This document shows, one piece after another, positions 55,111 to 64,000 of a stretch of 64,000 bases of DNA. Positions within the stretch are counted from its first letter, which is position 1; each line of letters begins with the position of its first letter. The notes under the pieces are model-generated. The model had not been told where the DNA came from. It saw only the letters and a list, made by a program, of their open reading frames with translations, and searched no databases. The translations under genes and the position numbers were made by a program. The DNA lies in assembly GCA_030323885.1 (NCBI GenBank), contig CM059186.1, positions 149,704,407 through 149,768,406 of the forward strand, given 5' to 3'. Source of the stretch: Branchipolynoe longqiensis. Lineage: Eukaryota; Annelida; Polychaeta; Phyllodocida; Polynoidae.

Positions 55111-55330
55111 CAGCTCACCCGCTCACCTATGCACCCGCTTTCCCATGTACCCACTTTCCCGCTTACCCGCGCCTCTTCCCCCTAACACCCACCACGCCTC
55201 AGCTATCCACCCCACCTCACCCTTTCAATGGAGGCCTGTCCTGATGTGACCTCGGATGTGGTTAGGATGTTAGGCCCCAACAAACAAGCTCTTTTCCTAC
55301 AGTCAATTTGAGCAAAGACACTGCTTAGTT
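55110..55330 (+). repeat. SINE-A tail relic and C-rich spacer
   Basis: 'GTCCTGATGTGACCTCGGATGTGGTTAGGATGTTAGGCCCCAACAAAC' at about 55238-55290. Confidence 0.65.
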
Positions 55331-55334
55331 GTTT

Positions 55335-55500
55335 GGCGTAGTCTGCCTCTCACACCCAGGTAATGAGCCACATGCACAGGTAGCCGTATGTAGGATGATT
55401 GCAGCGGGGAGCCTAGCTGGATTAATGCTAAGGATCCTCGCCCCGGACTGGCAGAAATGTGGGTTCGAGATCCCTCTTAAGACATGATGCGCTTATTTAT
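55335..55500 (+). repeat. SINE-C unit, plus orientation
   Basis: Leader 'CACATGCACAGGTAG', 'GATTGCAGCGGGGAGCC', A-box 'TTAATGCTAAGGATC', 'GCCCCGGACTGGCAGAAATGTGGGTTCGAGATCC'. Confidence 0.8.
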
Positions 55501-55606
55501 TTCCAATATACTTACTATATGTATATATATGCGTATATATAATTACTATATATATTCGGTTACACTCATTCCGCCAGAGTATAGGCATAGACCATTACTT
55601 GACTAA

Positions 55607-56451
55607 AGGCCCTGTCACACTACGACGTTTCCGCCGGCGCGCCGGCAATGCGCAAAATATTTGCAACCCGTCGGCACGCGTCCAACTCTTCGGCGCTTTG
55701 GGAGAAAGTTTGATGTGGCACAGCATGTTAGTAGCGTGCTATAACTGCGCGGCCAACGCGTTTCGACGCGCGGCAGAACAACATGTCAACGTCCCACCAG
55801 CGGGTTCCCAGCGTGCCATCGGCGTGTTGTCGGCGTGCTGTCGGCGCGCTGTCGGCGCGTTGACGGCGCGTTGGTGTCGCGTTAGTACCGTGTCAATGCG
55901 TACATGCCCGCCAGCAACACGTTAGGACGCGCCCGCAGCGTGTCCACACCGCGCGGCCACACCGCGTGGCCAACACGTCCAGGCACGCTGGCAACACGTC
56001 CAACGCGCCGAGATACGCTGGAGTAAAGCCAATAGCGCGCCCACTACCCGTCGATGGGACGTTACGGACGCGCCGATGGAACGGTCGCATTTTGGGGGAA
56101 AAAAAGCCAACGTTAACTGACGTTGATCAACGGTCTGCCAGCGTTCTGCCGGCGCGCCGCCAACGTGTGTCAACGTGTTGCTAACGCGTCCGTAATGCGC
56201 CCGCCAACACGCTGCCGCGCGTTGCGGTCCGTCAAAAGTTTTGTGCAATCACAAAACCTTGACGCGGCTCGACGCGCGCCGACGTGTCCATTCACACGTT
56301 GCTATGTACCGACGCGCCGGTAACGCGCCGGTAACGCGCCGGCGTAGCGCCGGTAACGTACCGGACGTGTACCGACGTTTTGAACAAAAACCCAACCCGT
56401 CGGCACGCATCGAAGCGCGTTGGTGAGAAACGTCATAGTGTGACAGGGCCT
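55607..56451. mobile_element. CpG-rich TIR element F4 (845 bp)
   Basis: TAA duplicated at 55604-55606 and 56452-56454. TIRs AGGCCCTGTCACACTACGAC (left) and ...GTCATAGTGTGACAGGGCCT (right), ~26 bp with one mismatch. Interior extremely rich in CG (GCGCGCCG, CGTCGG, CGCGTT). Contains the hairpin GTTTTGTGCAATCACAAAAC (56237-56256) shared with F1. The SINE-tail site seen in F1/F3 is empty here (AGTTTGATGTGGCACAGCAT, about 55707). Frames in it are not gene-like. TIR and TAA duplication fit PIF/Harbinger-like MITEs. Confidence 0.88.
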
Positions 56452-56459
56452 TAAAAGCG

Positions 56460-56850
56460 CAGTATCTAAATGTGCACTTGTGTGTCTTTTCTATCTGTCA
56501 GAATTATATAATGGTACATCTAATTAATTTGCCGATATACTTCAGATCCTCTTGGTGCAGCAGTAAGCAAACAAATTACTTCTCATTTATGGAAATAATG
56601 GCTCCTGCCTCCGTAATATTTTATTTACAGCACACTGAGGGAAAGAATAATGAGTTTGTGCTGGTGTTAATTGGTCCATGTATTTGGATTCATTGCATCT
56701 GGTTGCACTCAGGCAGTCCTCGTGTTGCTTAGTTACAAGTGTGCTATTACTTATCCACTGCTGACTATTAGTGTTAGACTCATCCTCTATCAAGGTACTT
56801 CTTAGCTATGTGTCTCATGAAGCATATTCATTTGACCTTACATAATGGGT
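56460..56850. other. No gene seen
   Basis: AT-rich; no recognisable feature. Confidence 0.3.
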
Positions 56851-56854
56851 TAGA

Positions 56855-57193
56855 ATTATTGCCATATTTCTTTTAGATAAAATTAATATAATTATGAAGT
56901 CGGTTGTTATAATCTACCTTACTTTACTTTATGTAACATTTATTTTAAATGTTTAACTTTGGGGATAATTGAAGTGAAAACAAGCCAAATTAATGTTGAC
57001 ATGCATGTCAAAATGTTATATATCATAGGCACCAACTGTAACAGTTTCAATCAAATTGACTTAGTCTTTACCCTTTTATGCAGCAACAAATGCTTAATAA
57101 GTGCACAGGTATCCAAGTTGGATATGTAGGAGCAAATCTGTCTAGATGGATTGCTTTAGAAAAAGATTTCCTGATGTCATCGGACGATGCAGC
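56855..57193 (-). mobile_element. TIR element family G, minus copy
   Basis: Reverse orientation; ends CATCGGACGATGCAGC followed by TTAA (57194-57197). The opposite TIR has decayed. Internal 'AAGTCGGTTGTTATAATCTACCTTAC' matches other copies. Confidence 0.78.
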
Positions 57194-57207
57194 TTAAAAT
57201 ATTGCTC

Positions 57208-57510
57208 TGAATTTGTGTGGGAGATCAGGAGTTTGATTCCCAGTCAAGTCAAACCAATGACTTGCAAGATTGATACTTATCGCTTCCTAGCCTAGCAATC
57301 TGGTATTAATAGGATAGAGCAAGGACTAGTTAGTTCAGTGTCAGGATAATATATCTGAGCAGGATATCTGGCAGGATGTGCTTGATTTCACAGTGGGGCG
57401 GCACTAGCAAATCGCCATGAGCGTGCACTGTCAGAAGTCAATGATACCCATGCTGATATGACATTAGATGTTGCCAGGACATAAAATTCTAATAACCAAC
57501 CAACTGGTGA
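57208..57510 (+). repeat. SINE-A, 5'-truncated
   Basis: Starts within the head (GGAGATCAGGAGTTTGATTCCCAG) and ends with ATAAAATTCTAATAACCAACC. Confidence 0.88.
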
Positions 57511-57602
57511 ACATGTGACCACACAGAGACTGCTCCGCATGTTGTCTGAGCCGGGATCTGTTTGAGTGCGGACCGACAACCAGCCCAAGACCAGACTCCG
57601 GG

Positions 57603-57925
57603 ACCGGGTGTGGTGGCCGAATCGGTAGAGCACAGGCCTTGCGTGCGGAAGATTGGGAGTTCGGGAGTTCGGTTCCCAGTCGAGTCAAACAAATGACTTA
57701 AAAATTGATACTTGTCGCTTCCTAGCCTGGTCCTCAGCATTATTAGGATAGGACAAGGCTGGTTAGCTCGGTGTCAGGATAATGTGACTAAGTGGGATAT
57801 CGGGTTATGGTGCCGGCAGCCTGATTTCCCAGTGGGGCAGCACTATAAAATCGCCATGAGTGTGTACTGTCACAAGTTGGTACCTGTCCTGATATGACCT
57901 TAGATGTTGCTAGGACGTAAAACGA
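57603..57925 (+). repeat. SINE-A, near full length
   Basis: Head GTGGTGGCCGAATCGGTAGA with a short internal duplication of GGGAGTTC (57654-57670), B-box GGTTCCCAGTCG, complete body, tail GGACGTAAAACG. Confidence 0.92.
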
Positions 57926-58325
57926 TTACGGAAATAGAACTGGGACGAATGCCCGCCTGGCGCTCATTCGCTGTCATTGCCGGGCCGTCGGGCACCAGCG
58001 AGTGGAGCCTGCCTGCCATTGGACCCCCATCCCTACAGCGCCCAATTACGCTCCACCAATCAGAGCTCACCACTCCTCACTTGGAGCCCCCACGCCCTCC
58101 CCCTACCTGCCCCCCCCCCCCCGCCCGCCCGGTGGCCGGGTGGACAACCACAAACTGGAACGGCGCCAACACCAACCGGGGACCAGCCGACGGGCTCGCT
58201 TTCAATTATGCCGCGCTTGTCCCCGCGACTTGTTCGGTCTTTTCACTTTCCGGGTATTGCATCAAGGCACCAGCTGAAAGCAGCAAACGATTTCCACCAC
58301 CCACACTACCACCACCAACCACCAC
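57925..58325. other. No confirmed gene; GC-rich spacer
   Basis: GC-rich; overlapping plus-strand frames at 57904-58435 cross into SINE-A on both sides and have no domain. C-run at 58111-58122. Confidence 0.35.
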
Positions 58326-58329
58326 CTGA

Positions 58330-58567
58330 CCAAACAGGATTCCCGAATGAGTTGAGCGTCCGTCTCCCGTTTTGTAGATCATGGGGGATCGAGCCCACGG
58401 GTTCAAATCCTGGTCGAGTCAAAACAAGGACTTAAGAATGTATACTAGTCGATGCTGGTGGTTTGGTCTCCCAGGGAGGCAGCACTATAAAGTCGCCATG
58501 AGCGCGCACTGTCACAAGTCAGTACCCATCCTGATATGACCTTAGATGTTGCCAGGATGTAAAACCC
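58330..58567 (+). repeat. SINE-A with Ser/Leu-like head, tail grading into satellite
   Basis: Head 'TTCCCGAATGAGTTGAGCGTCC..CCCACGGGTTCAAATCCTGG' followed by an internally deleted body (a ~130-bp loss after 58445) and tail AACCCCAACAACCAACCAACC that leads straight into the decamer array. Confidence 0.88.
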
Positions 58568-59232
58568 CAACAACCAACCAACCACTACCACCACCACCAA
58601 CCAGCACCAACCAGCACCAACCACCACCAACCACCACCAACCACCATCAACCACCATCAACCACCACCAACCACCATCAACCACCATCAACCACCATCAA
58701 CCACCACCAACCATCACCAACCACCACCAACCACCACCAACCACCATCAACCACCATCAACCACCATCAACCACCACCAACCACCACCAACCACCACCAA
58801 CCACCACCAACCACCATCAACCACCATCAACCACCACCAACCACCACCAACCACCATCAACCACCACCAACCACCATCAACCACCATCAACCACCATCAA
58901 CCACCATCAACCACCACCAACCACCATCAACCACCATCAACCACCACCAACCACCATCAACCACCACCAACCACCACCAACCACCACCAACCACCACCAA
59001 CCACCACCAACCACCATCAACCACCATCAACCACCACCAACCACCATCAACCACCATCAACCACCACCAACCACCATCACCCACCATCAACCACCAACAA
59101 CCACCACCAACCACCACCAACCACCATCAACCACCATCACCCACCATCAACCACCACCAACCACCATCAACCACCATCAACCACTACCAACCACCACCAA
59201 CCACCATCAACCACTACCACCACCACCCCACC
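58568..59232. repeat. 10-bp satellite CCACCATCAA / CCACCACCAA, ~66 units
   Basis: Starts as the SINE-A tail (CCAACAACCAACCAACC) and becomes decamers in two main versions that differ at one base (T or C at position 7), with a few CCAGCACCAA and CCACTACCAA variants. The plus-strand HQPP frame and minus-strand Gly/Trp frame are by-products. Confidence 0.95.
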
Positions 59233-59450
59233 CTCTAACGGCTGTCGTATGAATTAATGTTATGGAATAGGAATGAATGATGAGAGGTAAACCACAATAT
59301 TACCAAATTCAAAACTTACATATTTTGCAGTTAGAAAACTTACATATGACATAAATACAATTGAAATCTAAATACAACATGATTTTTGTGTCTATTCGGT
59401 ATTTATTAATGCATCTACATTAAATGTTAGAGTTTGATTAGTATTGTTGT
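59232..59450. other. No gene; short satellite-H relic
   Basis: 'CACCCTCTAACGGCTGTCGTATGAATTAATGTTA' (59228-59262) resembles satellite H. Confidence 0.4.
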
Positions 59451-59453
59451 GGG

Positions 59454-59560
59454 GGTGATGAAATGGGGAAATAGTGCACCTAGAGCGGGAATAGAACCCA
59501 CATATCTTGCATCCAGGGCCAGTGTGCTAACCATCACACCACCTCGGCTTCCTGAGAACT
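59454..59560 (-). repeat. tRNA-like module (SINE-C subtype 2)
   Basis: Minus strand: GAGGTGGTGTGATGGTTAGC (A-box), GGATGCAAGATATGTGGGTT, CTATTCCCGCTCTAGGTGC. Same subtype as 63595-63700. Confidence 0.75.
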
Positions 59561-59659
59561 GACAAACGACGTTATTCAATGACTAAACTATATTTACACA
59601 CAAAAAGGAGGTTGGGTTGTGCTACTGGGCTGGTATTACTTGAGACAGTTAGCGTCGTA

Positions 59660-59690
59660 CCCCCCCCCCCCCCCCCCCCCCCCCCCCCAC
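59660..59690. repeat. Poly-C run (~29 nt)
   Basis: Near-uninterrupted C run; likely of uncertain true length in any assembly. Confidence 0.9.
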
Positions 59691-59822
59691 CCGCAGGACC
59701 TTTTTTGTGTCCATCTAATTCTGATACAAAGGGAAAGGTGTTAGACTACCGTATCAGCACGCCTTTGAAGATATTCTTTTAGGAACCAGGGAACCATAGT
59801 TATAATTTGATGGTGTCATTTA

Positions 59823-60274
59823 GGCCGTAATCGATTAACACGACCTGGGCTACTCGGGTCATCCGAGTGGTCAGAATTTCAAATCAAACACTGCGAGTAG
59901 AGTCGACAAATACACGTCTCGTGTGCAAAACGATTCGACCCAAGTATCCCACCTCATAGCTGGGGTTGGCTAAGAGCGATGACATCACATTTGCGCTGGT
60001 ACCATCATGCAGGATAACAGCCACCAGTACCAGTCATACATGTTTTTTGTAAAGAATAACTTAGATTAATGAAATGGAAATATAGCTAAACTAGGCAATC
60101 ATAAAATACTTTAAATCCTATTTTGCTGTAGTTTTATCAGTTTGTTTTTTTTAAATCATTTTTTCCACCCCGAGCGCGGAGAAGGATGTTCGATTATTCG
60201 ACCCAAGCCTGTAGGATGTGTGCATGCGGCAAAAAGTGGCTCGGGTGACCGGAGTTGATTTATCGATTACGCCC
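59823..60274. mobile_element. TIR element Q (452 bp), TTA duplication
   Basis: TTA at 59820-59822 and 60275-60277. TIRs GGCCGTAATCGATTAA (left) and TTTATCGATTACGCCC (right), with further inverted similarity (CTCGGGTCATCCGAG against CTCGGGTGACCGGAG, and TTCGACCCAAG occurring at 59935 and 60197). No open frame. GG-start TIRs and TTA fit PIF/Harbinger-like MITEs. Confidence 0.75.
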
Positions 60275-60412
60275 TTAGGGTTTGTTTTTCTTTTTAAATC
60301 TCCGTTAAAAGAGTCGTGTGTTGGGGGTGGCTGAAGAGTGGTGTTTGTTAGGGGAACGGGAGCGGGTAAGCCGGTCAGTGGATACGCAGGTGAGTAGGTG
60401 AGCCGGGGAGCT

Positions 60413-60715
60413 GGTTGGTTTGTTGGGGGTTTTACATCCTGGCAACATCTCAGGTCATATCCACATGGATACCGACTTGTGCCAGTGCACACTCATGGTG
60501 ACTTTTTAGTGCTGTCCAATTGGAAGAATATGCTGCTAGCACCAAAACCTAATATCCCACACAGTCACAATATCTAGATACTGAACAAACCAGTCCTTGC
60601 CGTATTATAATAATGCCTAGCACCAGGCTCGGTAGTGAACAGTCTCAATGTTGTAAGTCATTGGTTTCACTCAGCTAACATTTCGAAGCCCCCAACCTTC
60701 CTTGCGGGAAGCACT
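60413..60715 (-). repeat. SINE-A, diverged minus copy
   Basis: 'GTTTGTTGGGGGTTTTACATCCTGGCAACATC' to 'TTCACTCAGCTAACATTTCGAAGCCC'; head degenerate. Confidence 0.87.
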
Positions 60716-60725
60716 TACAGTTAGA

Positions 60726-61015
60726 TAGGCACAAGTTGTGATATAGATGTACACAGACTTAGATACATTCAAACTTAGGTATCCATATGCTTAGATATAA
60801 ACTTAGATATATATACAAATTAAATATTCACAAACTTAGATATACATATTTAGATATACACACATTTAGAAATGCATGAGTTAGATGTTCACCAACTTAG
60901 ATATAGACACACTTAGATACACACAAATTAAATATTCACAAACTTAGCTATACACACACTTAGAGATACATCAATTAATTATTCACAAACTTAGATATTG
61001 ACACACTTAGATATA
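60726..61015. repeat. Minisatellite (ACTTAGATATANACACA), left block
   Basis: Units ACTTAGATATA.ACACA alternate with AAATTAAATATTCACAA. Continues at 61146-61215 and 61800-61965, with LINE tails between. Confidence 0.85.
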
Positions 61016-61145
61016 TACTGAAGCTGAGATACATTAAGACTGACTCATGGACATCACTCTCACAACAGAGAGCTAAATGGAGAGTGGCAGTCAAGTAATG
61101 AAAGCAGTCTTTGCCGCATCGCAACCGACAGCATGATGATGATGA
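61016..61145 (+). pseudogene. RTE-like LINE, last ~25 codons and 3' UTR
   Basis: KLRYIKTDSWTSLSQQRAKW and a stop, then the 3' UTR and (GATGAT) tail at 61133-61145. Third copy of the 43611-45365 family 3' end. Inserted in the minisatellite. Confidence 0.85.
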
Positions 61146-61214
61146 GATATACACAAATTTAATATTCACACAATTAAATACACACACATAAATATACGCA
61201 CATGTTGATATAAC

Positions 61215-61425
61215 AATTGTACGATTTGCTCCGGGGCTATTGGCGCCACCGTCACTTCCGGTGCTGATCCGCCCCCAAATCGTCATTCGCTTCACCTTTC
61301 GCCTTTTTACCTTTATATATGTACGAGAAAAATAAATAAGGGTTTCCACCACACTAGTCATCTTCTTTTTTCATTGTGTAACACCGTTTTGCAGCTAGAC
61401 GAATGTATACACTTATATATAGATC
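61215..61425. other. No gene seen
   Basis: Includes CACTTCCGGTGC (ETS-like) near 61251. No feature confirmed. Confidence 0.3.
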
Positions 61426-61795
61426 AATCAATCAATCAATAGTTCCATCCTCTAGTCGAGGGTTGGATGCAATGGTTCTCCACTTGTCCCGATGGTGTGC
61501 TGTTCTGATAGACTGTGAATAATTCAAGTCTGTCTACTGTGAAATAATTGTAAACCATGATGTTCTTGGTCTCTCTCTCCCTCTGCTGCCATTCATCTTC
61601 CCTTCCAACAATGTACGGTATATTGAACTCTGACGAATGATGTGGCCAGAATAAATAAGTTTATTTGTCTGTATAGTGGCAAACAAGCATTTCTTATTTA
61701 AATTTTGTTGAGAACTTCTTTGTTGGTGATCTTCTTTGTCCATGATATTTTCATCATCCTTCGATAAGTCCACATCTCAAATGCTGCTAAACGTT
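61425..61795 (-). pseudogene. LINE ORF2 C-terminus, fourth lineage
   Basis: On the minus strand, AAFEMWTYRRMMKIS then W(T)KKITNKEVLN at 61795-61700, a frame break, then KKCLFATIQTNKLIY, HIIRQSS, LLEGKMNGSRGRERPRTSWF: the 'FEMWCYRRMLKISW.DKVTNEEVL ... GHI.R ... EGKI.G.RGRGR.R.SWL' ending of a group of invertebrate LINEs (RTE-like). Tail (TTGA)n, seen as ATCAATCAATCAATCAAT at 61423-61440. At least one frameshift near 61690 and several changes, so dead. The minus-strand 79-residue frame at 61534-61773 is a mixture of two reading frames of it. Confidence 0.75.
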
Positions 61796-61799
61796 TGTA

Positions 61800-61965
61800 C
61801 ATTAGATAGATACACTTAGATATAGATACACTTAAATATAGATAAACTTAGATATACACTTAGATATATACATTATTAGATATAAATACAATTTGACATA
61901 GATGCACTTAGACATAGACACACTTATATATAGACACACTTAGATACAATTAGGCATGCGTACAA
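61800..61965. repeat. Minisatellite (ACTTAGATATANACACA), right block
   Basis: ACACTTAGATATAGAT units, homologous to 60726-61015. Confidence 0.8.
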
Positions 61966-62149
61966 TAAGTATTCCGTCGACTAAGATGTGCACCCACGTG
62001 GCGGTGCACCCACTGACATGCGTGCAGTCCAAAGTACGTCGCTGCTGTGTCACACCGGCTCAATTCTTCTCTGTGGCTGAGTCTTCACTACCAAGATGAT
62101 CTCCCATAAGGGTCTCCATGTACACTCTACCACAGTCCTCTCAAGTATC

Positions 62150-62945
62150 AACGTGTGCACCTCCCCACTCCCCAGCCTCCCTCATCCACCTTACTCCACA
62201 ACTCCCCACCCTTCACTTCCATCGCCCACTACCCCTACCCCGCCTCCCCTCTCCCTCTCTTCCTCCTTGTAATGTATGCCTGTAATCCCCCCTCCATGCT
62301 CCCTATCCCCTACTCCTTCTCCCTTCCCACTCCTCCACTCACCCTCCTCCCACCACTCCCCCCCCCCCCACTTCTCCACTGACCATTTCCCCTGCTCGTC
62401 TCCTATCCTGCCTTCACTCACTTACCTCCTCCTCTCCTCCGCTCCTCCCCTACTCCCCTCCTCCCCTCCTCCTTCCTCCCTTCCTCCCTTCCTCCCCTCC
62501 TCCCCTCCTCCCTCCTTCCCCCACTCCACACCTCCCGTCCTCCGCACCTCCAGTCCTGCTCCTCCCCTCACACTGCTCCGCTGACAATCCTCCCTCTCTT
62601 CCCCATCCTTCCCCTCCTCACACTCCTCCCCTCTCTTCCCCTCCCCCCCTCCCCTCCTCCTCCCCCACCTCCCCTCCTCCTCCCCTACTCCCTCTCTTCC
62701 CCATCCTTCCCCTCATTCCGCTCCTCTCCTCTTCTCCTCTTCCCCCCTCCCCTCCTCCACTCTCTTCCCCCCTCCCCCTCCTCCCCCTCCTTCCCTCTCC
62801 CCTCCCCTATCCCCTCCCCACTCCTCCCACCTCCCCTCCTCCCTCCCACCTCCCCTCCTCCCTCCCATCCCCTCTCACCCCCCTCTCACCCCCCTTTTCC
62901 CCTCCTCCCCTTCCCCCTCTCCTCCTCTCCTTCCACTACTCCCCC
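62150..62945. repeat. Polypyrimidine (CCTCC) tract, ~800 bp
   Basis: Plus strand almost all C and T with CCCCTCCTCC and TTCCCC motifs. The mirror composition of 5465-6465, on the other strand. Pro/Ser/Leu frames in it are by-products. Confidence 0.9.
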
Positions 62946-62984
62946 CCACCATGCCCCCCCCCCTTCGTATATACCCCTGTGGTT

Positions 62985-63340
62985 GCCTGCGGCGGGCCTC
63001 TCAGTGGGAGGGGGTGGGGGGCGTTTATAACGCGGCCGGAAAACCTTTAAGGCCCCGCCCATCCCCGCCGCCGCCCCGCCCATCCCCGCCCAGTCGCTCC
63101 GCACTCTTCAGCCTTGCCCAGACTGGTCCAGCCCCGCCTCACCGTGTCCCGTTCAATTTGGCCGACCGGTGCGCCCCTCTGATCCGTGGCCAAGGTGCAC
63201 CGATCGGGCGGGGCAGGGCGGGGTGGTGCGGGGCGGGGCGGGGCGGGGCGGGGCGGGGCGGGGCGGGGCGGGGCGGGGCGGGGCGGGGCGGGGCGGTACG
63301 AGGAGGCGCGGGGCTGGGAGGTTAAGACGGCGGCGGATGG
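62985..63340. promoter_or_regulatory. CpG-rich segment with GC boxes and (GGGGC)n
   Basis: CCCCGCCC-type GC boxes (63053, 63073, 63083), a TTTATAA motif at 63025, then about 18 copies of GGGGC (63206-63296). May be a CpG island; equally it may only be simple sequence. Frames on both strands here are by-products. Confidence 0.35.
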
Positions 63341-63594
63341 CTAGTCTAATCACCGGCGCATTATTATTAAAAGCCCCGCTCTAAGCAGCTAATTACCCAC
63401 TGGTCCCAGCATCCCAATGAGGCAGCTGACTGCTGCCACCAACTGGGGAGTAGTCACGTGACCTCGGAGTGGACGAGTGAGTAATGTGAGGGAGGGTCTG
63501 ACTGTTGTCCCACATCCAACTAACAGCTTGTTCCACCCAATTAAAAAGGTTTATATTTATATATGCATATATAATATATATATATACAGATGTC

Positions 63595-63705
63595 GTGGAG
63601 GGTGAATATGGGAAATATTGTGCCTAGAGCGGGAATCGAACCCACATCTCGTGCAATCCAGGCCAGTGTGCTAACGATTACACCACGTAGGCTCACTGAT
63701 GTCTA
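63595..63705 (-). repeat. tRNA-like module (SINE-C subtype 2)
   Basis: Minus strand: GCCTACGTGGTGTAATCGTT, AGCACACTGGCCTGGATTGC, ACGAGATGTGGGTTCGATTC, CCGCTCTAGGC. A near-complete tRNA shape: 7-bp acceptor-like pairing (GCCTA.G with CTCTAGGC), D-stem GTGT/ACAC, perfect T-arm B-box GGTTCGATTCC, but no proper anticodon stem. Confidence 0.8.
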
Positions 63706-64000
63706 TGTGGGGTGGGAGGTTTAAAATCCCTTGGATCCGTAAAAGTGTAGGCTCGGGCTTTCTATCGACAAACTGTCTAATGGTAAAAACAAATCTATTC
63801 AGACTTATCCATGGTCGCAGTATAAATCTTCAAGAAGGTCTATGGTACTGCAGAGTTGTTGGAGCAGCCTGGGGAGCCAGGTGCGAGCTGAGAGTAGGTC
63901 AAATGGGCCTGTGCCGCAGGCAACCGGCCAAAATAGTTGAGGGCCGGTCAGTCGTCATTGGGATTTTTAATCAAAAAGGTTTGGTGCGCTTAGTTATGCC
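63705..64000. other. No gene seen
   Basis: Runs off the window edge; no recognisable feature. Confidence 0.3.

Noticed and set aside
53757..56374. Arg/Ala/Cys-rich frames in F2 and F4
   Set aside because: Fall inside non-coding CpG-rich TIR elements, are on both strands, and do not agree between copies.
58546..59238. 230-codon plus-strand frame with His/Gln/Pro/Thr repeats
   Set aside because: Entirely the translation of the decamer satellite; begins in a SINE tail.
63595..63705. A genuine tRNA gene
   Set aside because: B-box and acceptor pairing are good, but there is no proper anticodon stem-loop, and the same module recurs at 59454 and in SINE-C, so it is a repeat head.
1..64000. A host multi-exon gene crossing the window
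   Set aside because: No chain of exons with conserved domains and splice sites could be assembled by eye; intronic location in a larger gene remains possible.

Overview
The window looks like intergenic or intronic DNA from a marine invertebrate with a repeat-dense genome, most likely a mollusc (gastropod favoured). Three things suggest this. The RTE-like and CR1/jockey-like LINE remnants are typical of lophotrochozoans. Two tRNA-headed SINE families carry bodies of the kind common in molluscs (one ends in a block reading GATATGACCTTAGATGTTG). There are no operons, no prokaryotic gene structure and no dense coding. The taxonomic call is inference; no host gene could be identified. I see no rRNA, no convincing free-standing tRNA, no CRISPR array and no complete host coding gene. 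Most long open frames are by-products of simple-sequence DNA.

Layout. 1-3.6 kb: minisatellite, SINE-A relic, a nested pair of TTAA-flanked TIR elements (family G), SINE-C units, one of them split by a TIR element with an internal 11-bp repeat (E4). 3.9-8.6 kb: two polypurine blocks, GC-rich DNA and a 27-bp hairpin minisatellite. 9.4-14.2 kb: G fragment, palindromic minisatellite, SINE-A copies, and a ~1.9-kb satellite of 76-bp units that grew inside a SINE-C copy. 16.3-17.6 kb: possible gag/RT relic of a DIRS-like retroelement. 18-27.4 kb: AT-rich minisatellite, fragments of at least four LINE lineages, including one uninterrupted 5'-truncated reverse transcriptase frame (24390-25697), SINE-B copies, a G copy and element E1. 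27.6-36.4 kb: CpG-rich TIR elements F1 and F3, SINE-A copies, G copies (one broken by a 741-bp TIR element), ~97-bp satellite blocks. 36.6-43 kb: simple minisatellites around a GC-rich non-repetitive segment carrying an NRF1-like palindrome and a DR5 nuclear-receptor-type repeat, then SINE-B and element E2. 43.4-45.5 kb: a dead RTE LINE inserted into a SINE-A. 46-56.5 kb: SINE-C units, a 24-bp minisatellite split by element E3, CpG-rich elements F2 and F4. 56.8-64 kb: G copy, three SINE-A copies in a row, the last grading into a ~660-bp decamer satellite, a 452-bp TTA-flanked TIR element, LINE tails inside a minisatellite, a polypyrimidine block, and a (GGGGC)n tract.

The most interesting biology is how these repeats build on each other. 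Elements E1, E2 and E3 share an internal ~205-bp tandem repeat, yet E3 has completely different terminal inverted repeats. Two CpG-rich elements (F1, F3) carry the same SINE tail at the same internal site, so a SINE fragment was captured and then copied with the element. SINEs seed satellites twice, once from the tRNA-like head and once from the 3' tail. TIR elements are nested with readable target-site duplications (TTAA, CTG, TAA, TTA, GTGCTAC), so relative ages can be read directly from the sequence.
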